From Armatimonadetes bacterium JP3_11 (GTDB lineage Bacteria > Armatimonadota > Fimbriimonadia > Fimbriimonadales > GBS-DC), in the NCBI GenBank assembly GCA_002254605.1, contig NKPV01000011.1, positions 1-33,228 on the forward strand: a DNA stretch of 33,228 nt, given 5' to 3'. Under the pieces are notes generated by a model. It did no database searches. It saw only the letters and a program-made list of their open reading frames with translations, and had not been told where the DNA came from. The translations under genes were made by a program, and so were the position numbers. The first letter of the stretch is position 1; every line of letters begins with the position of its first letter. Positions 26,178 through 33,228 of the stretch are shown here, in pieces.

Positions 26178-26954
26178 ATGCGTTTTCGGATAGGAAGCGT
26201 TCCGTATATCAACGCCGCGCCGCTCACGCGTTGGCTGGAAACCGACGCGGGGAGGCGCTATGCAGAAGTGGTTTACGCACCGCCTTCGGGGTTGGCGCAG
26301 ATGCTGGAACAGCGCACCATCGATGTCGCGCTGGTCTCCTCAGTGGAGCATTTTCGGCGCCCGGAGACGCGATTTGTCGACGGCTTGGCAATCGCCTCGC
26401 GCCGCGAGGTGCTCAGCGTGCGCCTATTCAGTAAAACAACGATAGCCCGTATCCAGACCGTCGCGCTGGATACCAGTTCGCTCACCTCGGCGGCGCTCAC
26501 GCGCATTGTGCTGGAGCGCGCCTACGGGGTCTACCCGAACTATCGCTCCGCTCCCCCAGACCTAAATGTGATGCTCCAATCGGCGGATGCAGCCCTGCTG
26601 ATTGGCGATTTGGGGATGACAGCGCAGCATACGGCGGTGGTGCAGTACTTAGACCTCGGCGCGGCATGGCACGCATGGACGGGACTGCCGTTCGTGTGGG
26701 CGGTGTGGCTGATGAATCCCGAATCGCCCGCCGAACCGATCGCCGCGTTGCTCCACGACGCCTACCAGTGGGGCAAGGTACACCTGCCGACGATTGTGGA
26801 AGCCGAATCCCAGCGCACGGGCATCCCGTTGGAGCTGTGTCGACGCTACCTGAGCGAGGTGATGGTCTACGAGACCGACGCCGCGTGCCTGCAGGGGCTG
26901 GAGCGATTTCGGAACGAGTATCAGGCGATGTTCAGCGAACGGCGCCCCGAATAG
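26178..26954 (+). CDS. mqnA: Chorismate dehydratase (futalosine pathway)
   Basis: 258 aa. It begins with IGSVPYINAAPLTRWL, the hallmark of the MqnA/MqnD substrate-binding-protein-like fold. It then has APPSGLAQMLEQRTIDVALVSSVE, SLTSAALTRIVLE and ADAALLIGDLGM. The SVPY and VSSVE wording fits MqnA (dehydration of chorismate to 3-enolpyruvylbenzoate) rather than MqnD. It starts 1 nt after mqnP, so it is translationally coupled. Its last 23 nt overlap the convergent pyrD. Presence implies that menaquinone is made through futalosine and not through the MenFD route; the other mqn genes lie elsewhere. Confidence 0.93.
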   Translation: MRFRIGSVPYINAAPLTRWLETDAGRRYAEVVYAPPSGLAQMLEQRTIDVALVSSVEHFRRPETRFVDGLAIASRREVLSVRLFSKTTIARIQTVALDTSSLTSAALTRIVLERAYGVYPNYRSAPPDLNVMLQSADAALLIGDLGMTAQHTAVVQYLDLGAAWHAWTGLPFVWAVWLMNPESPAEPIAALLHDAYQWGKVHLPTIVEAESQRTGIPLELCRRYLSEVMVYETDAACLQGLERFRNEYQAMFSERRPE

Positions 26955-27846
26955 ACTCCACGCTTTCGAAGCCGTGCGTCGTCAGATACTCTTCGATGCC
27001 CTGCAGAATCTCGAGCGCGAGCGTCGGCTGCACATAGTGCGCCGTGCCGATCTGGATGGCGTGCGCCCCCAACAGGAGGAACTCAATGGCGTCGGCGGCG
27101 TTGCTAATCCCACCCACGCCAATCAGGGGCGTGTCGGGCAACGCCTGACGCACCCGCCAAAGATGGTACTGGGCAATAGGCTTAATAGCAGGTCCTGATA
27201 AGCCGCCGACCTTGCTGGCGATACGGAACTGACGCGTTTCGGCATCCACCGCGACGCCGAAGACCGTGTTGATCAGGCATAAACTATCGGCTCCCGCTTG
27301 AATGGCGGCTTGGGCAATCGGAACGATATCACCCGTGTTCGGCGAGAGTTTCGCAATAAGGGGAAGGTCTGATACTTGACGCACCGCGTTGACGGCATGC
27401 GCGGTGAGTTCGGGGTTGATACCGAACTCTATCCCGCCACGCGCCTGATTCGGGCAGGAGAGGTTCAACTCCAGCGCGGCGATACCCTCCGCACGGCTCA
27501 GTTTCTCGGCGACCTGCACATACTCCTCAAGGGTTTCCCCTGCCACGCTGGCGATAATCGGGGTTCCGTATTCGCGTAGGCGGGGCAGAGTCTCCACCAG
27601 GAACGCCTCCACGCCATCATTGTGCAGCCCAATAGCGTTGAGCATGCCTGCAGGTGTTTCAGCGACGCGCGGGGGTGGGTTGCCCATACGGGGCGCAAGC
27701 GTCAGGCTCTTCGTCACAATCGCCCCCAATTGCGTGAGGTCAAGCAGGTCGCGATACTCAAGTCCGTAGCCGAAGGTTCCTGCGGCGACCATCACGGGAT
27801 TGCGCAACGCGAGCCTGCCCAGCGAGACGCGCAGGTCAGGCGTCAT
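26932..27846 (-). CDS. pyrD: Dihydroorotate dehydrogenase B, catalytic subunit
   Basis: 304 aa from the ATG at 27846; the longer frame merely reads through pyrK. FMN barrel with MVAAGTFGYG, a TKSLTLAPRMGNPPPR loop (K47), ELNLSCPN (catalytic Cys131) and IAKLSPNTGDI (K167). A late IGVGGISNAADAIEFLLLGA phosphate-binding block follows. The active-site Cys instead of Ser and the adjacent PyrK show class 1B, which passes electrons to NAD+. The start overlaps the pyrK stop as ATGA (27843-27846), with GGAGGAGGTGG upstream. It oxidises dihydroorotate to orotate in pyrimidine synthesis. Confidence 0.97.
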   Translation of the reverse strand: MTPDLRVSLGRLALRNPVMVAAGTFGYGLEYRDLLDLTQLGAIVTKSLTLAPRMGNPPPRVAETPAGMLNAIGLHNDGVEAFLVETLPRLREYGTPIIASVAGETLEEYVQVAEKLSRAEGIAALELNLSCPNQARGGIEFGINPELTAHAVNAVRQVSDLPLIAKLSPNTGDIVPIAQAAIQAGADSLCLINTVFGVAVDAETRQFRIASKVGGLSGPAIKPIAQYHLWRVRQALPDTPLIGVGGISNAADAIEFLLLGAHAIQIGTAHYVQPTLALEILQGIEEYLTTHGFESVESIRGAVR

Positions 27847-28646
27847 CCCCAGACCACCTCCTCCGCACGAAACACGGGTCCTTCCACGCAAGCGCGCTTG
27901 TACCACACGCCCCCCTCTGGAGTGTTCACTTTCACAGCGCAGCCCAGACAAACTCCTATTCCGCAAGGCATCGGCGCATCGAGCGAGATTTGGCAGGGAA
28001 CGCCGTGGGCAAGGCACTGCTGCGCTACGACCTGCAGCATGCGGTTCGGTCCACACGCATAGACCGCCGACTCGATTGGGTCTTCCAAAGCGTCTCGGAG
28101 CAGGTCGGTAACATAGCCCTTGTAGCCCTGCGAGCCATCATCGGTGGCGATTCGCACTTCCGCACCCAGCGCACGGAACTCATCCAGCCCGACCAGCAAA
28201 TCTTTATGACGCGCTCCTGCGAGGATGAGGAGATTCTCGCCCTGCTGTAAACTCGGCGCGAGGCGCGAGGCAAAAAAGCACAACGGCGGTGCGCCCACCC
28301 CACCCGCCACAAGAATATGCCGCTGCACCGAACGCACCGGCTGGAAATAGCTGCCCAGTGGTCCCAGCGTCTGCACCGTGGAACCGATGGGCTTCATCGA
28401 AAGCAGCTCGGTAAACGCGCTCTGCACCGAGTAAAGCACGCTAAACACACCCTTGTCGGGGTTCGCACGCAGGATACTATAAGGACGCCGCCAGAGCGGT
28501 GCATGCGTGCGCATAGGACGCACCATCACGAACTGTCCCGGCATCGCGCTCTGAGCAATCGGCGGCGCATGCAGAATCAATTCATAGAGGTTCTTGCCAC
28601 GCCGTTGATGCTCCACCACCACAGCAGGCAACTCGTAACGCCTCAT
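27843..28646 (-). CDS. pyrK: Dihydroorotate dehydrogenase B, electron-transfer subunit
   Basis: 267 aa. FAD domain with RRPYSI (53-58) and the GPLGSYF loop; NAD-binding domain with HILVAGGVGAPPL and YACGPNRML. The C-terminal [2Fe-2S] site has Cys228, 233, 236 and 253 (CGIGVCLGCAV, then RACVEGPVF). It moves electrons from the FMN of PyrD through the cluster and FAD to NAD+. It is coupled to pyrD by a 4-nt overlap. The ATG has no Shine-Dalgarno, but GGTACACT ends 8 nt upstream, so the mRNA may be leaderless. Confidence 0.97.
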   Translation of the reverse strand: MRRYELPAVVVEHQRRGKNLYELILHAPPIAQSAMPGQFVMVRPMRTHAPLWRRPYSILRANPDKGVFSVLYSVQSAFTELLSMKPIGSTVQTLGPLGSYFQPVRSVQRHILVAGGVGAPPLCFFASRLAPSLQQGENLLILAGARHKDLLVGLDEFRALGAEVRIATDDGSQGYKGYVTDLLRDALEDPIESAVYACGPNRMLQVVAQQCLAHGVPCQISLDAPMPCGIGVCLGCAVKVNTPEGGVWYKRACVEGPVFRAEEVVWG

Positions 28647-28654
28647 CAGCAGAA

Positions 28655-28662
28655 AGTGTACC
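28655..28662 (-). promoter_or_regulatory. -10 of pyrKD, likely leaderless
   Basis: GGTACACT on the - strand, 8 nt before the pyrK ATG. It begins just after the stop codon of the carbonic anhydrase gene. No -35 and no ribosome site. Confidence 0.45.
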
Positions 28663-28664
28663 TG

Positions 28665-29441
28665 CTAAGGGTGCGACGCAGGAGCATAGCCTTCATGCCC
28701 CCCGCTGGAACCCGTTGAAGACGGATGTTCCTCAGGGCTTGAGTCGAACGGCTCTGACAGCTTGAGCCACTCCACCTTCCCCTCGCGCAACTGATAAACG
28801 CCTCCAGCGAATTTCAATTTGCCCTGCTCGTAGTAACTGCGTACAATCGCACTGCGCTGGTAGATGGTCTGCAGCGTGTGGCGCACATTTTCCTGAATAA
28901 CCCGCTCGGTCAATGCATCGCCCTTAAGGTGGGGATGCGTTGCGTGGACGCGCTTCACGACGGGTTCAATATGCGCGACGAGTTGCGGCAAGTGTCCCTT
29001 CAGGTGCTTGCCGGAAACTGCCGCCTTGACCGCGCCGCAATGCGTGTGCCCCAACACCACCAATAAGGGCACTTTGAGGTGTTCCACCGCGTACTCGATG
29101 GAGGCGAGGTTCTCTGCGTTGACGATGTTGCCCGCCACGCGCACCACGAACAGGTCGCCCAGCCCTTGATTGAAAATCAGCTCTGGCGGCACCCGCGAAT
29201 CGGCGCAGGAGACCACAATCGCGAATGGTTTCTGACCCTCTGTCTCCAGTTTGTAGCGGGTCATCTCATCCACGGGCTGCGGAAGCAACTTACCTTGGGC
29301 GAACAGGTCGTTGCCGTACTGGAGTCTGCCAAGCGGCTCTGTGGGGATTGGTTTCGGTTGGGGCGCGAGCATCCTGCCAGCGACCACCCCCACACCTGCA
29401 GCGACAAGCCCCACTGCCAGCACCTTCACCAGCGGTTTCAT
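28665..29441 (-). CDS. Membrane-anchored beta-carbonic anhydrase
   Basis: 258 aa. An uncleaved signal anchor or signal peptide (about residues 4-22, VKVLAVGLVAAGVGVVAG) is followed by a Pro-rich linker (27-36). The beta-class core comes next: Cys79-Ala-Asp81-Ser-Arg83 (zinc ligand and Asp/Arg dyad), then GHTHCGAV with zinc ligands His132 and Cys135. A low-complexity Ser/Gly/His tail ends the protein (from about residue 236, SSPEEHPSSTGSSGGHEG). Most beta enzymes are cytoplasmic; this one would work in the periplasm, interconverting CO2 and bicarbonate. It lies 43 nt after csrA. A GGAATAAT sits 10 nt before the ATG, a weak leaderless-type -10. Confidence 0.93.
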   Translation of the reverse strand: MKPLVKVLAVGLVAAGVGVVAGRMLAPQPKPIPTEPLGRLQYGNDLFAQGKLLPQPVDEMTRYKLETEGQKPFAIVVSCADSRVPPELIFNQGLGDLFVVRVAGNIVNAENLASIEYAVEHLKVPLLVVLGHTHCGAVKAAVSGKHLKGHLPQLVAHIEPVVKRVHATHPHLKGDALTERVIQENVRHTLQTIYQRSAIVRSYYEQGKLKFAGGVYQLREGKVEWLKLSEPFDSSPEEHPSSTGSSGGHEGYAPASHP

Positions 29442-29484
29442 GGCATGGGGGATTATTCCACATGTGGGGCAAGCAAGAGAGTCC

Positions 29485-29718
29485 CTACGACGCGCTTTTT
29501 ACCTGTTTTGTGGATGTCGGCACATCTTCGGGTTGCGTTTGCGCTGCCAGGAGATTCTCTTTTTGGATGGCTTCGTAGATCTCGCGCCGATGCACGGTCA
29601 CATTGCGGGGGGCTTTGATGCCGAGGCGCACCTGCTCGCCGCGCACCTCCAGCACGATGACCTCGATCTCATCGCCGATCATAATACTCTGATTGACCTT
29701 GCGTGTAAGCACTAACAT
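29485..29718 (-). CDS. csrA: Carbon storage / translational regulator CsrA
   Basis: 77 aa. [20 protein letters not shown] at the N-terminus and the RNA-binding strand [17 protein letters not shown], with Leu4 and Arg44, are diagnostic. It binds GGA-containing hairpins in mRNA leaders and blocks translation. The tail after residue 60 is unstructured. It lies 27 nt after fliW, with GGAGGG upstream. In Bacillus and Campylobacter FliW sequesters CsrA and is itself bound by flagellin, so flagellin translation tracks filament assembly; the adjacency here points to the same switch. Confidence 0.97.
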   Translation of the reverse strand: MLVLTRKVNQSIMIGDEIEVIVLEVRGEQVRLGIKAPRNVTVHRREIYEAIQKENLLAAQTQPEDVPTSTKQVKSAS

Positions 29719-29745
29719 GTCGATAGCCCTCCCTGGCGTGTTGCG

Positions 29746-30210
29746 TTAGCCGGCAGCTTCCGCGGTCTGCGTATAGCGCCACATCTCCTGCAAGATCGGA
29801 TGGCGCGTATGGTAGCGCTCGTCATCTAAAATCACCTGCCGTCCGATGCGCCGCTCTGTATTGATCACTATCGGCGCGAGCAAGTTGGAAGTCATCGCAT
29901 GCGGCTTGCCAGGCGGAATCGTGACTGTCGTCAAAACCGCCCGCGGCGTCGACTCATCCAACTGTAGCTGCTCAACTTCAGAGTCCGACAACACCACCTC
30001 ATAGTCCGGTCGGAAGTACCACGGGTCAATCAGTAGCAGTGCAAAACTCGGCTCCTCTGCCGATTGCAGCCACCAGAACGGACCCTCGCTGTCATGGCGT
30101 ATCAGGACGAAACGACGATACTGACTAAGACCCACCAGTCCGTCCTCGAAGGTGATGATGTCGTCCGCTTGTATATTAATTGTACCGAATCGTGTGGTTT
30201 CAAGTTCCAT
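29746..30210 (-). CDS. fliW: Flagellar assembly factor FliW
   Basis: 154 aa, normal length. FGTINIQADDIITFEDGLVG at the start, a FVLIRHDSEGPFWWLQSAEEPSFALLLIDP core, and NLLAPIVINTERRIGRQVILDDERY near the end are FliW signatures. It is a protein antagonist of CsrA that is released or captured by flagellin. Its ribosome site (GGAGG) is formed by the last two codons of flgL, 7 nt before the ATG, so translation of the two genes is coupled. It precedes csrA. Confidence 0.97.
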   Translation of the reverse strand: MELETTRFGTINIQADDIITFEDGLVGLSQYRRFVLIRHDSEGPFWWLQSAEEPSFALLLIDPWYFRPDYEVVLSDSEVEQLQLDESTPRAVLTTVTIPPGKPHAMTSNLLAPIVINTERRIGRQVILDDERYHTRHPILQEMWRYTQTAEAAG

Positions 30211-30213
30211 GCT

Positions 30214-31098
30214 TTAACCTCCACGCAGGAAATCGAATAGGTTCACGCTCTGGATTCGTGTGAACACTTGCAACGACGCCTGATAGCTGAGTTCCGATTG
30301 TTTCAGTTGGCTGATGGCTTGGGCGAGGTCGATTTCTTCGATGTCGGCGAGGTTGCCCGTGAGTTGGTCGCGTCGGCTTAGGTGCAGTTGCTCGTAGTTG
30401 GTGAGTTCGCGTAGGCGCACGCCCACCTCGCCCCGATAGCGGTGGAACTCGTTTTGGAACTGTTCGATGTCCTGTAGATCCACCATCGATAGCTGAGCCG
30501 AAGCGCCGCTGATGAGGTTGTTTTCAATGTGGGTGAGTTTGTTATACAAATCGGCGATGCGTGCGCCTGAGAAGTTCATGGCGACGGCTCTATCGGCAGC
30601 GATGTTCACCAGCAGCGGATTGCCGTCGCCCACATAGCTCGCCACACCGCCCACCACATCGATAGGCGCGGTATGCACGGTCTGCCCGCTGAACAGGTAC
30701 CGTTCGCCGTCGGGTCGCTGGTTGGCAATCTGCAGCAGGCGGCGTTGGAGTTCGCGGATTTCTTGGGCTAAGGCTTCGCGTGCGTTGGCGTCGTTGGTGT
30801 CGTTAGCGCCCTGTGTAATAATCTGGCGGGTACGATGCAACAGGTCGCCGATGTCGGCGAACGCCTGCTCTGTCGCTTGCAGAAACAGACGCGCCTCGCG
30901 GATGTTGCGCCCATATTGATCGATTTGCTGGATTTGCTCGCGCAGGGCGAGCGCGTGCACCGAGCCGACCGGGTCGTCCGACGGCTGCTCGATGCGCCTG
31001 CCGGTAGCGACGCGCTGCTGCCAGAGCGTCATCTGATGCACGCTCTGTTCGGTTGCACGTTCCATTCGCCGAAACTGCCAATAGGTGCTGATTCGCAT
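30214..31098 (-). CDS. flgL: Flagellar hook-filament junction protein FlgL (HAP3)
   Basis: 294 aa from the ATG at 31098; an extra 19 codons upstream are unlikely. The N-terminal flagellin-like D0/D1 helix is MRISTYWQFRRMERATEQSV, then GRRIEQPSDDPVGSVHALAL. A second helix (NDANAREALAQEIRELQRRLLQIANQ) is followed by the short D2-like part (YLFSGQTVHTAPID) and the C-terminal helix (LAQAISQLKQSELSYQASLQ). It forms the ring joining FlgK to the filament. AGGACG precedes the start; the gap from flgK is 71 nt and contains a hairpin. Confidence 0.95.
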   Translation of the reverse strand: MRISTYWQFRRMERATEQSVHQMTLWQQRVATGRRIEQPSDDPVGSVHALALREQIQQIDQYGRNIREARLFLQATEQAFADIGDLLHRTRQIITQGANDTNDANAREALAQEIRELQRRLLQIANQRPDGERYLFSGQTVHTAPIDVVGGVASYVGDGNPLLVNIAADRAVAMNFSGARIADLYNKLTHIENNLISGASAQLSMVDLQDIEQFQNEFHRYRGEVGVRLRELTNYEQLHLSRRDQLTGNLADIEEIDLAQAISQLKQSELSYQASLQVFTRIQSVNLFDFLRGG

Positions 31099-31145
31099 CG
31101 TCCTCACCGCTTGGATTGTCTTGTCCAAGCAAACTCCGACGCTGC

Positions 31146-31167
31146 GCACGGACAAGACGGTCCGTGC
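31146..31167 (-). other. Hairpin between flgK and flgL
   Basis: GCACGGAC and GTCCGTGC form a perfect 8-bp stem with a 6-nt loop just after the flgK stop (31170). No T-run follows, so it is more likely an mRNA processing or stabilising element, or a partial terminator, than a full stop. Confidence 0.45.
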
Positions 31168-31169
31168 TA

Positions 31170-32525
31170 CTATCGGACTATCTGCAACACATCTTGGATC
31201 AGCGCATCGAAGGTGGTGATCACTTTCGCCGCGGCTTGATAGCTGCGCTGATACTTCACCAGATTCGCCGCTTCTTCATCCAGCGAAACGCCCGATACCG
31301 ATTCGCGAATCTGATACAGATGCTCCAGCGTTAATTGTTGCGATTCGGCGCGATTTCTGGAGACCTGCGCCTCGTTTCCGACCCGACCGACCAGGTCGCG
31401 GTAGTATTGCGTCAGGCTCATCCCGCCCAGCGTCGCCAGGGGCTGATTGCGCAGGTTCACCAACGCCTGTGCGATTCCGTTATTGCCGGGTGTATTGGGC
31501 AAGCCGCTGGCGGCGATGCGCTGGGGGTCGCTGATGTCGCTATGCAGCGCGATGTTAGAAGCATCTGTGCCATCAAAAAACAGGTAGCCTGTGTTGTTGT
31601 CCAGCCCGTATCCTGTCTGGTGGAGGGTGTTCACTTCGGTAATGAGCGTGTTTGTAAATAGGTTCAGGCGGCTCATGAAATCTTGCAGGTTCGCAGCGGC
31701 GTCCATCAGTCCGCGTAGTTGCCCACTCTGAATGCGGATATCGACGGGCGTGCTGTCCAAGTCGCGATTGGGCACATCGATGGCGTTAGGCAACGGAAAC
31801 GACGCGCCGTCCTGCACGAGGGTATGTCCATCCACGAAGACCATAACGCCGCCGTCGCCCGTGTAGTGCGCTCGTGCGCCCACCAGCTCGCTCAGGCGGG
31901 TAATCATGCGGTCGCGCTGATCGAGCAGGTCGCTGGCTTCCGCGCCGCTGGACTGCGCCGCGCGGATTTGCTCATTCAGCCGAGCGATTTGCGCCGCAAG
32001 CTCGTTCGCCTCGCTGACGGTTTGGGTCATGCGCTGCTGAATCTGGGTGTTGAGGTTCTGCCAGTTATTAGAGAGGCTTCGTATGCTTCCGACCAGCGCA
32101 CTGGCGGCTTGAATCACGCTTTGACGCGCCGCCATGCTGTCGGGGCGTGTGGCGAGTTCATCAAAGGCGTTGAAAAAGGCATTCAGGCGTGCGCTGATGC
32201 CCTCGTTGCCCGGCTCCAGCATTACCCCCTCAATGCCCTGCAGTTGCTGGCGCAGGGTATCCAAGCGTGCGAAATCGCTGGTATTGGCGTTGATGCGTTG
32301 CTCCAGCATCATATCGCGCACACGCTGCACATGCTGCACGAGGACGCCCGTGCCGATGCGAATGTTGGGGTTGAAAGCGTATTCGGGCGTGTTGGCGAAA
32401 TGCACGCGCCGACGCGAGAAGCCCGGCGTGTTCACATTCGCCACATTGTGCCCCGTGACTTCCAAGCCTATCTGAAAGGCTCGCAGGGCGCGTGCGCCTA
32501 ACTCGATGCCTTGAAAACTGGGCAT
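31170..32525 (-). CDS. flgK: Flagellar hook-associated protein FlgK (HAP1)
   Basis: 451 aa, near the short end of the family. The N-terminal rod/hook motif is present (GIELGARALRAFQIGLEVTG followed by HNVANVNTPGFSRRRV). A long coiled-coil helix (about residues 130-200) follows, then LLDQRDRMITRLSELVGARA and the C-terminal SGVSLDEEAANLVKYQRSYQAAAKVI segment ending VLQIVR. It connects the hook to FlgL. GGAGG lies 8 nt before the ATG; the gap to the flgN stop is 3 nt. Confidence 0.97.
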   Translation of the reverse strand: MPSFQGIELGARALRAFQIGLEVTGHNVANVNTPGFSRRRVHFANTPEYAFNPNIRIGTGVLVQHVQRVRDMMLEQRINANTSDFARLDTLRQQLQGIEGVMLEPGNEGISARLNAFFNAFDELATRPDSMAARQSVIQAASALVGSIRSLSNNWQNLNTQIQQRMTQTVSEANELAAQIARLNEQIRAAQSSGAEASDLLDQRDRMITRLSELVGARAHYTGDGGVMVFVDGHTLVQDGASFPLPNAIDVPNRDLDSTPVDIRIQSGQLRGLMDAAANLQDFMSRLNLFTNTLITEVNTLHQTGYGLDNNTGYLFFDGTDASNIALHSDISDPQRIAASGLPNTPGNNGIAQALVNLRNQPLATLGGMSLTQYYRDLVGRVGNEAQVSRNRAESQQLTLEHLYQIRESVSGVSLDEEAANLVKYQRSYQAAAKVITTFDALIQDVLQIVR

Positions 32526-32528
32526 GGT

Positions 32529-32930
32529 TTATGCCTCCGTGTTGAGCAGCACATTCGGGCTGCTCGGCGCGACGGTGGGCGCATAGTGTTCCGGTTCCGC
32601 GGCACGAGTGAGAATCGCCATCAAACCGTGCGTGTAGTCCAGTTCGTTCAAGATGATGTCGTAGGCGGTTTGGGCAATCGTATCGATCTGCTGGGCGAGA
32701 TGGAGCGCACGCTGCAGCAAGGGCGTGGGCAGCGACTCTGGCGACTCCAGTTGCGCTACGGCAGCACGCGCCTGCTCCAACCGTTCCAAAATCGGCTGGA
32801 GTTGCGCGTTCAGGCGGTCGATGCGCTCAAGGTCGCGTTGGACGAGGGCGTCGCGCCACTGCTCCAGCAGCGGCAACGCACGCCTGCCCTCGCGTAGCCA
32901 GTCGTTCAGCCACTCCGTGTAAGTTTTCAT
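32529..32930 (-). CDS. flgN: FlgN-like flagellar export chaperone
   Basis: 133 aa, mostly long amphipathic helices (about residues 1-110; LVQRDLERIDRLNAQLQPIL, LLQRALHLAQQIDTIAQTAY) and a loose Pro/Ser-rich tail. FlgN-family members keep FlgK and FlgL soluble and deliver them to the export ATPase; sequence conservation is low, so length, helix pattern and position directly before flgK carry the call. It overlaps the flgJ-like gene by 4 nt. Confidence 0.85.
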   Translation of the reverse strand: MKTYTEWLNDWLREGRRALPLLEQWRDALVQRDLERIDRLNAQLQPILERLEQARAAVAQLESPESLPTPLLQRALHLAQQIDTIAQTAYDIILNELDYTHGLMAILTRAAEPEHYAPTVAPSSPNVLLNTEA

Positions 32931-33220
32931 GGCGCCGGCTCCTTCGGCAAGTGTCGGCTCAACTGCTCGTAAAGCTGCTCTGCCAATCCGAAACGTCCAT
33001 GCGTGGCTAAATAGTCGGCAAATTGCACATCAAACATCTCTGTATAGTTAAGCGTTTTCGGTTGGTTTGGAATCGTGTTTTGCATCGCACGCCACAGCTG
33101 CAAGATAAAGATCGACTCGAACTCTTGGCACGCACGCAGGAGTTGCGGGTTGCGCTGCGGGTGCGACGGCGTGCCTATGGTCGGCTCTACAGGCGGGAAT
33201 GCTTGATTTATTCGCATCAT
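32927..33220 (-). CDS. flgJ: Rod-binding protein (FlgJ N-terminal domain only)
   Basis: 97 aa with GAGGTG 2-3 nt before the ATG (unusually close; a second ATG follows directly). The core, ACQEFESIFILQLWRAMQNT, then NYTEMFDVQFADYLATHGRFG and LAEQLYEQL, is the rod-binding domain of FlgJ. The muramidase domain found in E. coli FlgJ is missing, as in many bacteria. It likely caps or chaperones rod assembly, with peptidoglycan opening left to a separate enzyme. It is the first gene of the visible flagellar run; the 8 nt beyond it hold only its ribosome site. Confidence 0.88.
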   Translation of the reverse strand: MMRINQAFPPVEPTIGTPSHPQRNPQLLRACQEFESIFILQLWRAMQNTIPNQPKTLNYTEMFDVQFADYLATHGRFGLAEQLYEQLSRHLPKEPAP

Positions 33221-33228
33221 TGCACCTC

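Noticed and set aside
27847-28056. N-terminal 70-residue extension of PyrD
   Set aside because: It lies wholly inside pyrK in another frame; the ATGA overlap start gives the normal family length.
28644-28664. Shine-Dalgarno for pyrK in GCAGG
   Set aside because: The GCAGG is 14 nt from the ATG and forms part of the GGTACACT element; the spacing is too long for efficient initiation.

Overview
The window is a chromosomal stretch from a Gram-negative-type, flagellated, heterotrophic bacterium with about 55-60% GC. Several traits together suggest Armatimonadota (Fimbriimonadia-like), with Planctomycetota or another deep lineage as alternatives. These are a prepilin with a C-terminal H-x-DG-type motif, two PEP-CTERM surface proteins, a DUF4838 glycoside-hydrolase-like enzyme, the futalosine menaquinone pathway, and a FliW/CsrA flagellar module. 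This assignment is inference from gene content. No rRNA, tRNA or CRISPR array was seen.

Layout. 1-2.2 kb, + strand: a YchF-like protein with a degenerate P-loop, then a prepilin. 2.2-10.9 kb, - strand: rpoC and rpoB with their own promoter, not next to ribosomal protein genes. 10.9-11.3 kb: a decayed transposase fragment. 11.3-13.4 kb: a DUF4838 enzyme diverging from a tiny zinc-ribbon membrane protein. 13.5-14.6 kb: a LysM-SH3-NlpC/P60 cell-wall hydrolase between a clear promoter and a clear terminator. 14.6-17.4 kb, - strand: serS and a GT39 glycosyltransferase. 17.5-19.6 kb: a secreted protein diverging from bcp, then an ABC ATPase and a small membrane protein. 19.7-22.7 kb, - strand: a lipoprotein and two PEP-CTERM paralogues. 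22.8-25.2 kb, - strand: tgt and a PilB/GspE-type ATPase. 25.3-27 kb, + strand: mqnP-mqnA. 26.9-28.6 kb, - strand: pyrK-pyrD. 28.7-29.4 kb: a membrane-anchored beta-carbonic anhydrase. 29.5-33.2 kb, - strand: flgJ(N-domain)-flgN-flgK-flgL-fliW-csrA.

The most interesting signals are mostly non-coding. (1) Both PEP-CTERM genes have a sigma-54 -24/-12 promoter, plus an identical 16-bp AT-rich box exactly 18 bp upstream of it, in otherwise dissimilar intergenic DNA. (2) Nine candidate sigma-70-type promoters all carry GG directly before the -10 (GGTANAMT or GGTATACT). In four of them the -10 sits only 6-9 nt before a start codon that lacks a Shine-Dalgarno, which suggests leaderless mRNAs. (3) RpoB has a four-cysteine zinc-ribbon-like insertion where E. 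coli carries its beta-i9/SI2 insertion, and two rifamycin-contact positions are substituted. (4) The YchF-like protein has lost the P-loop lysine.

Functionally, the window combines core transcription and translation (rpoBC, serS, tgt), respiration (mqnPA), pyrimidine synthesis (pyrDK), peroxide defence (bcp) and CO2/bicarbonate chemistry. It also holds a cell-surface and motility set (pilin, PilB-like ATPase, PEP-CTERM proteins, lipoprotein, flagellar hook-filament junction and its CsrA/FliW regulators). Genes are mostly in short operons with 1-11 nt gaps or ATGA overlaps.
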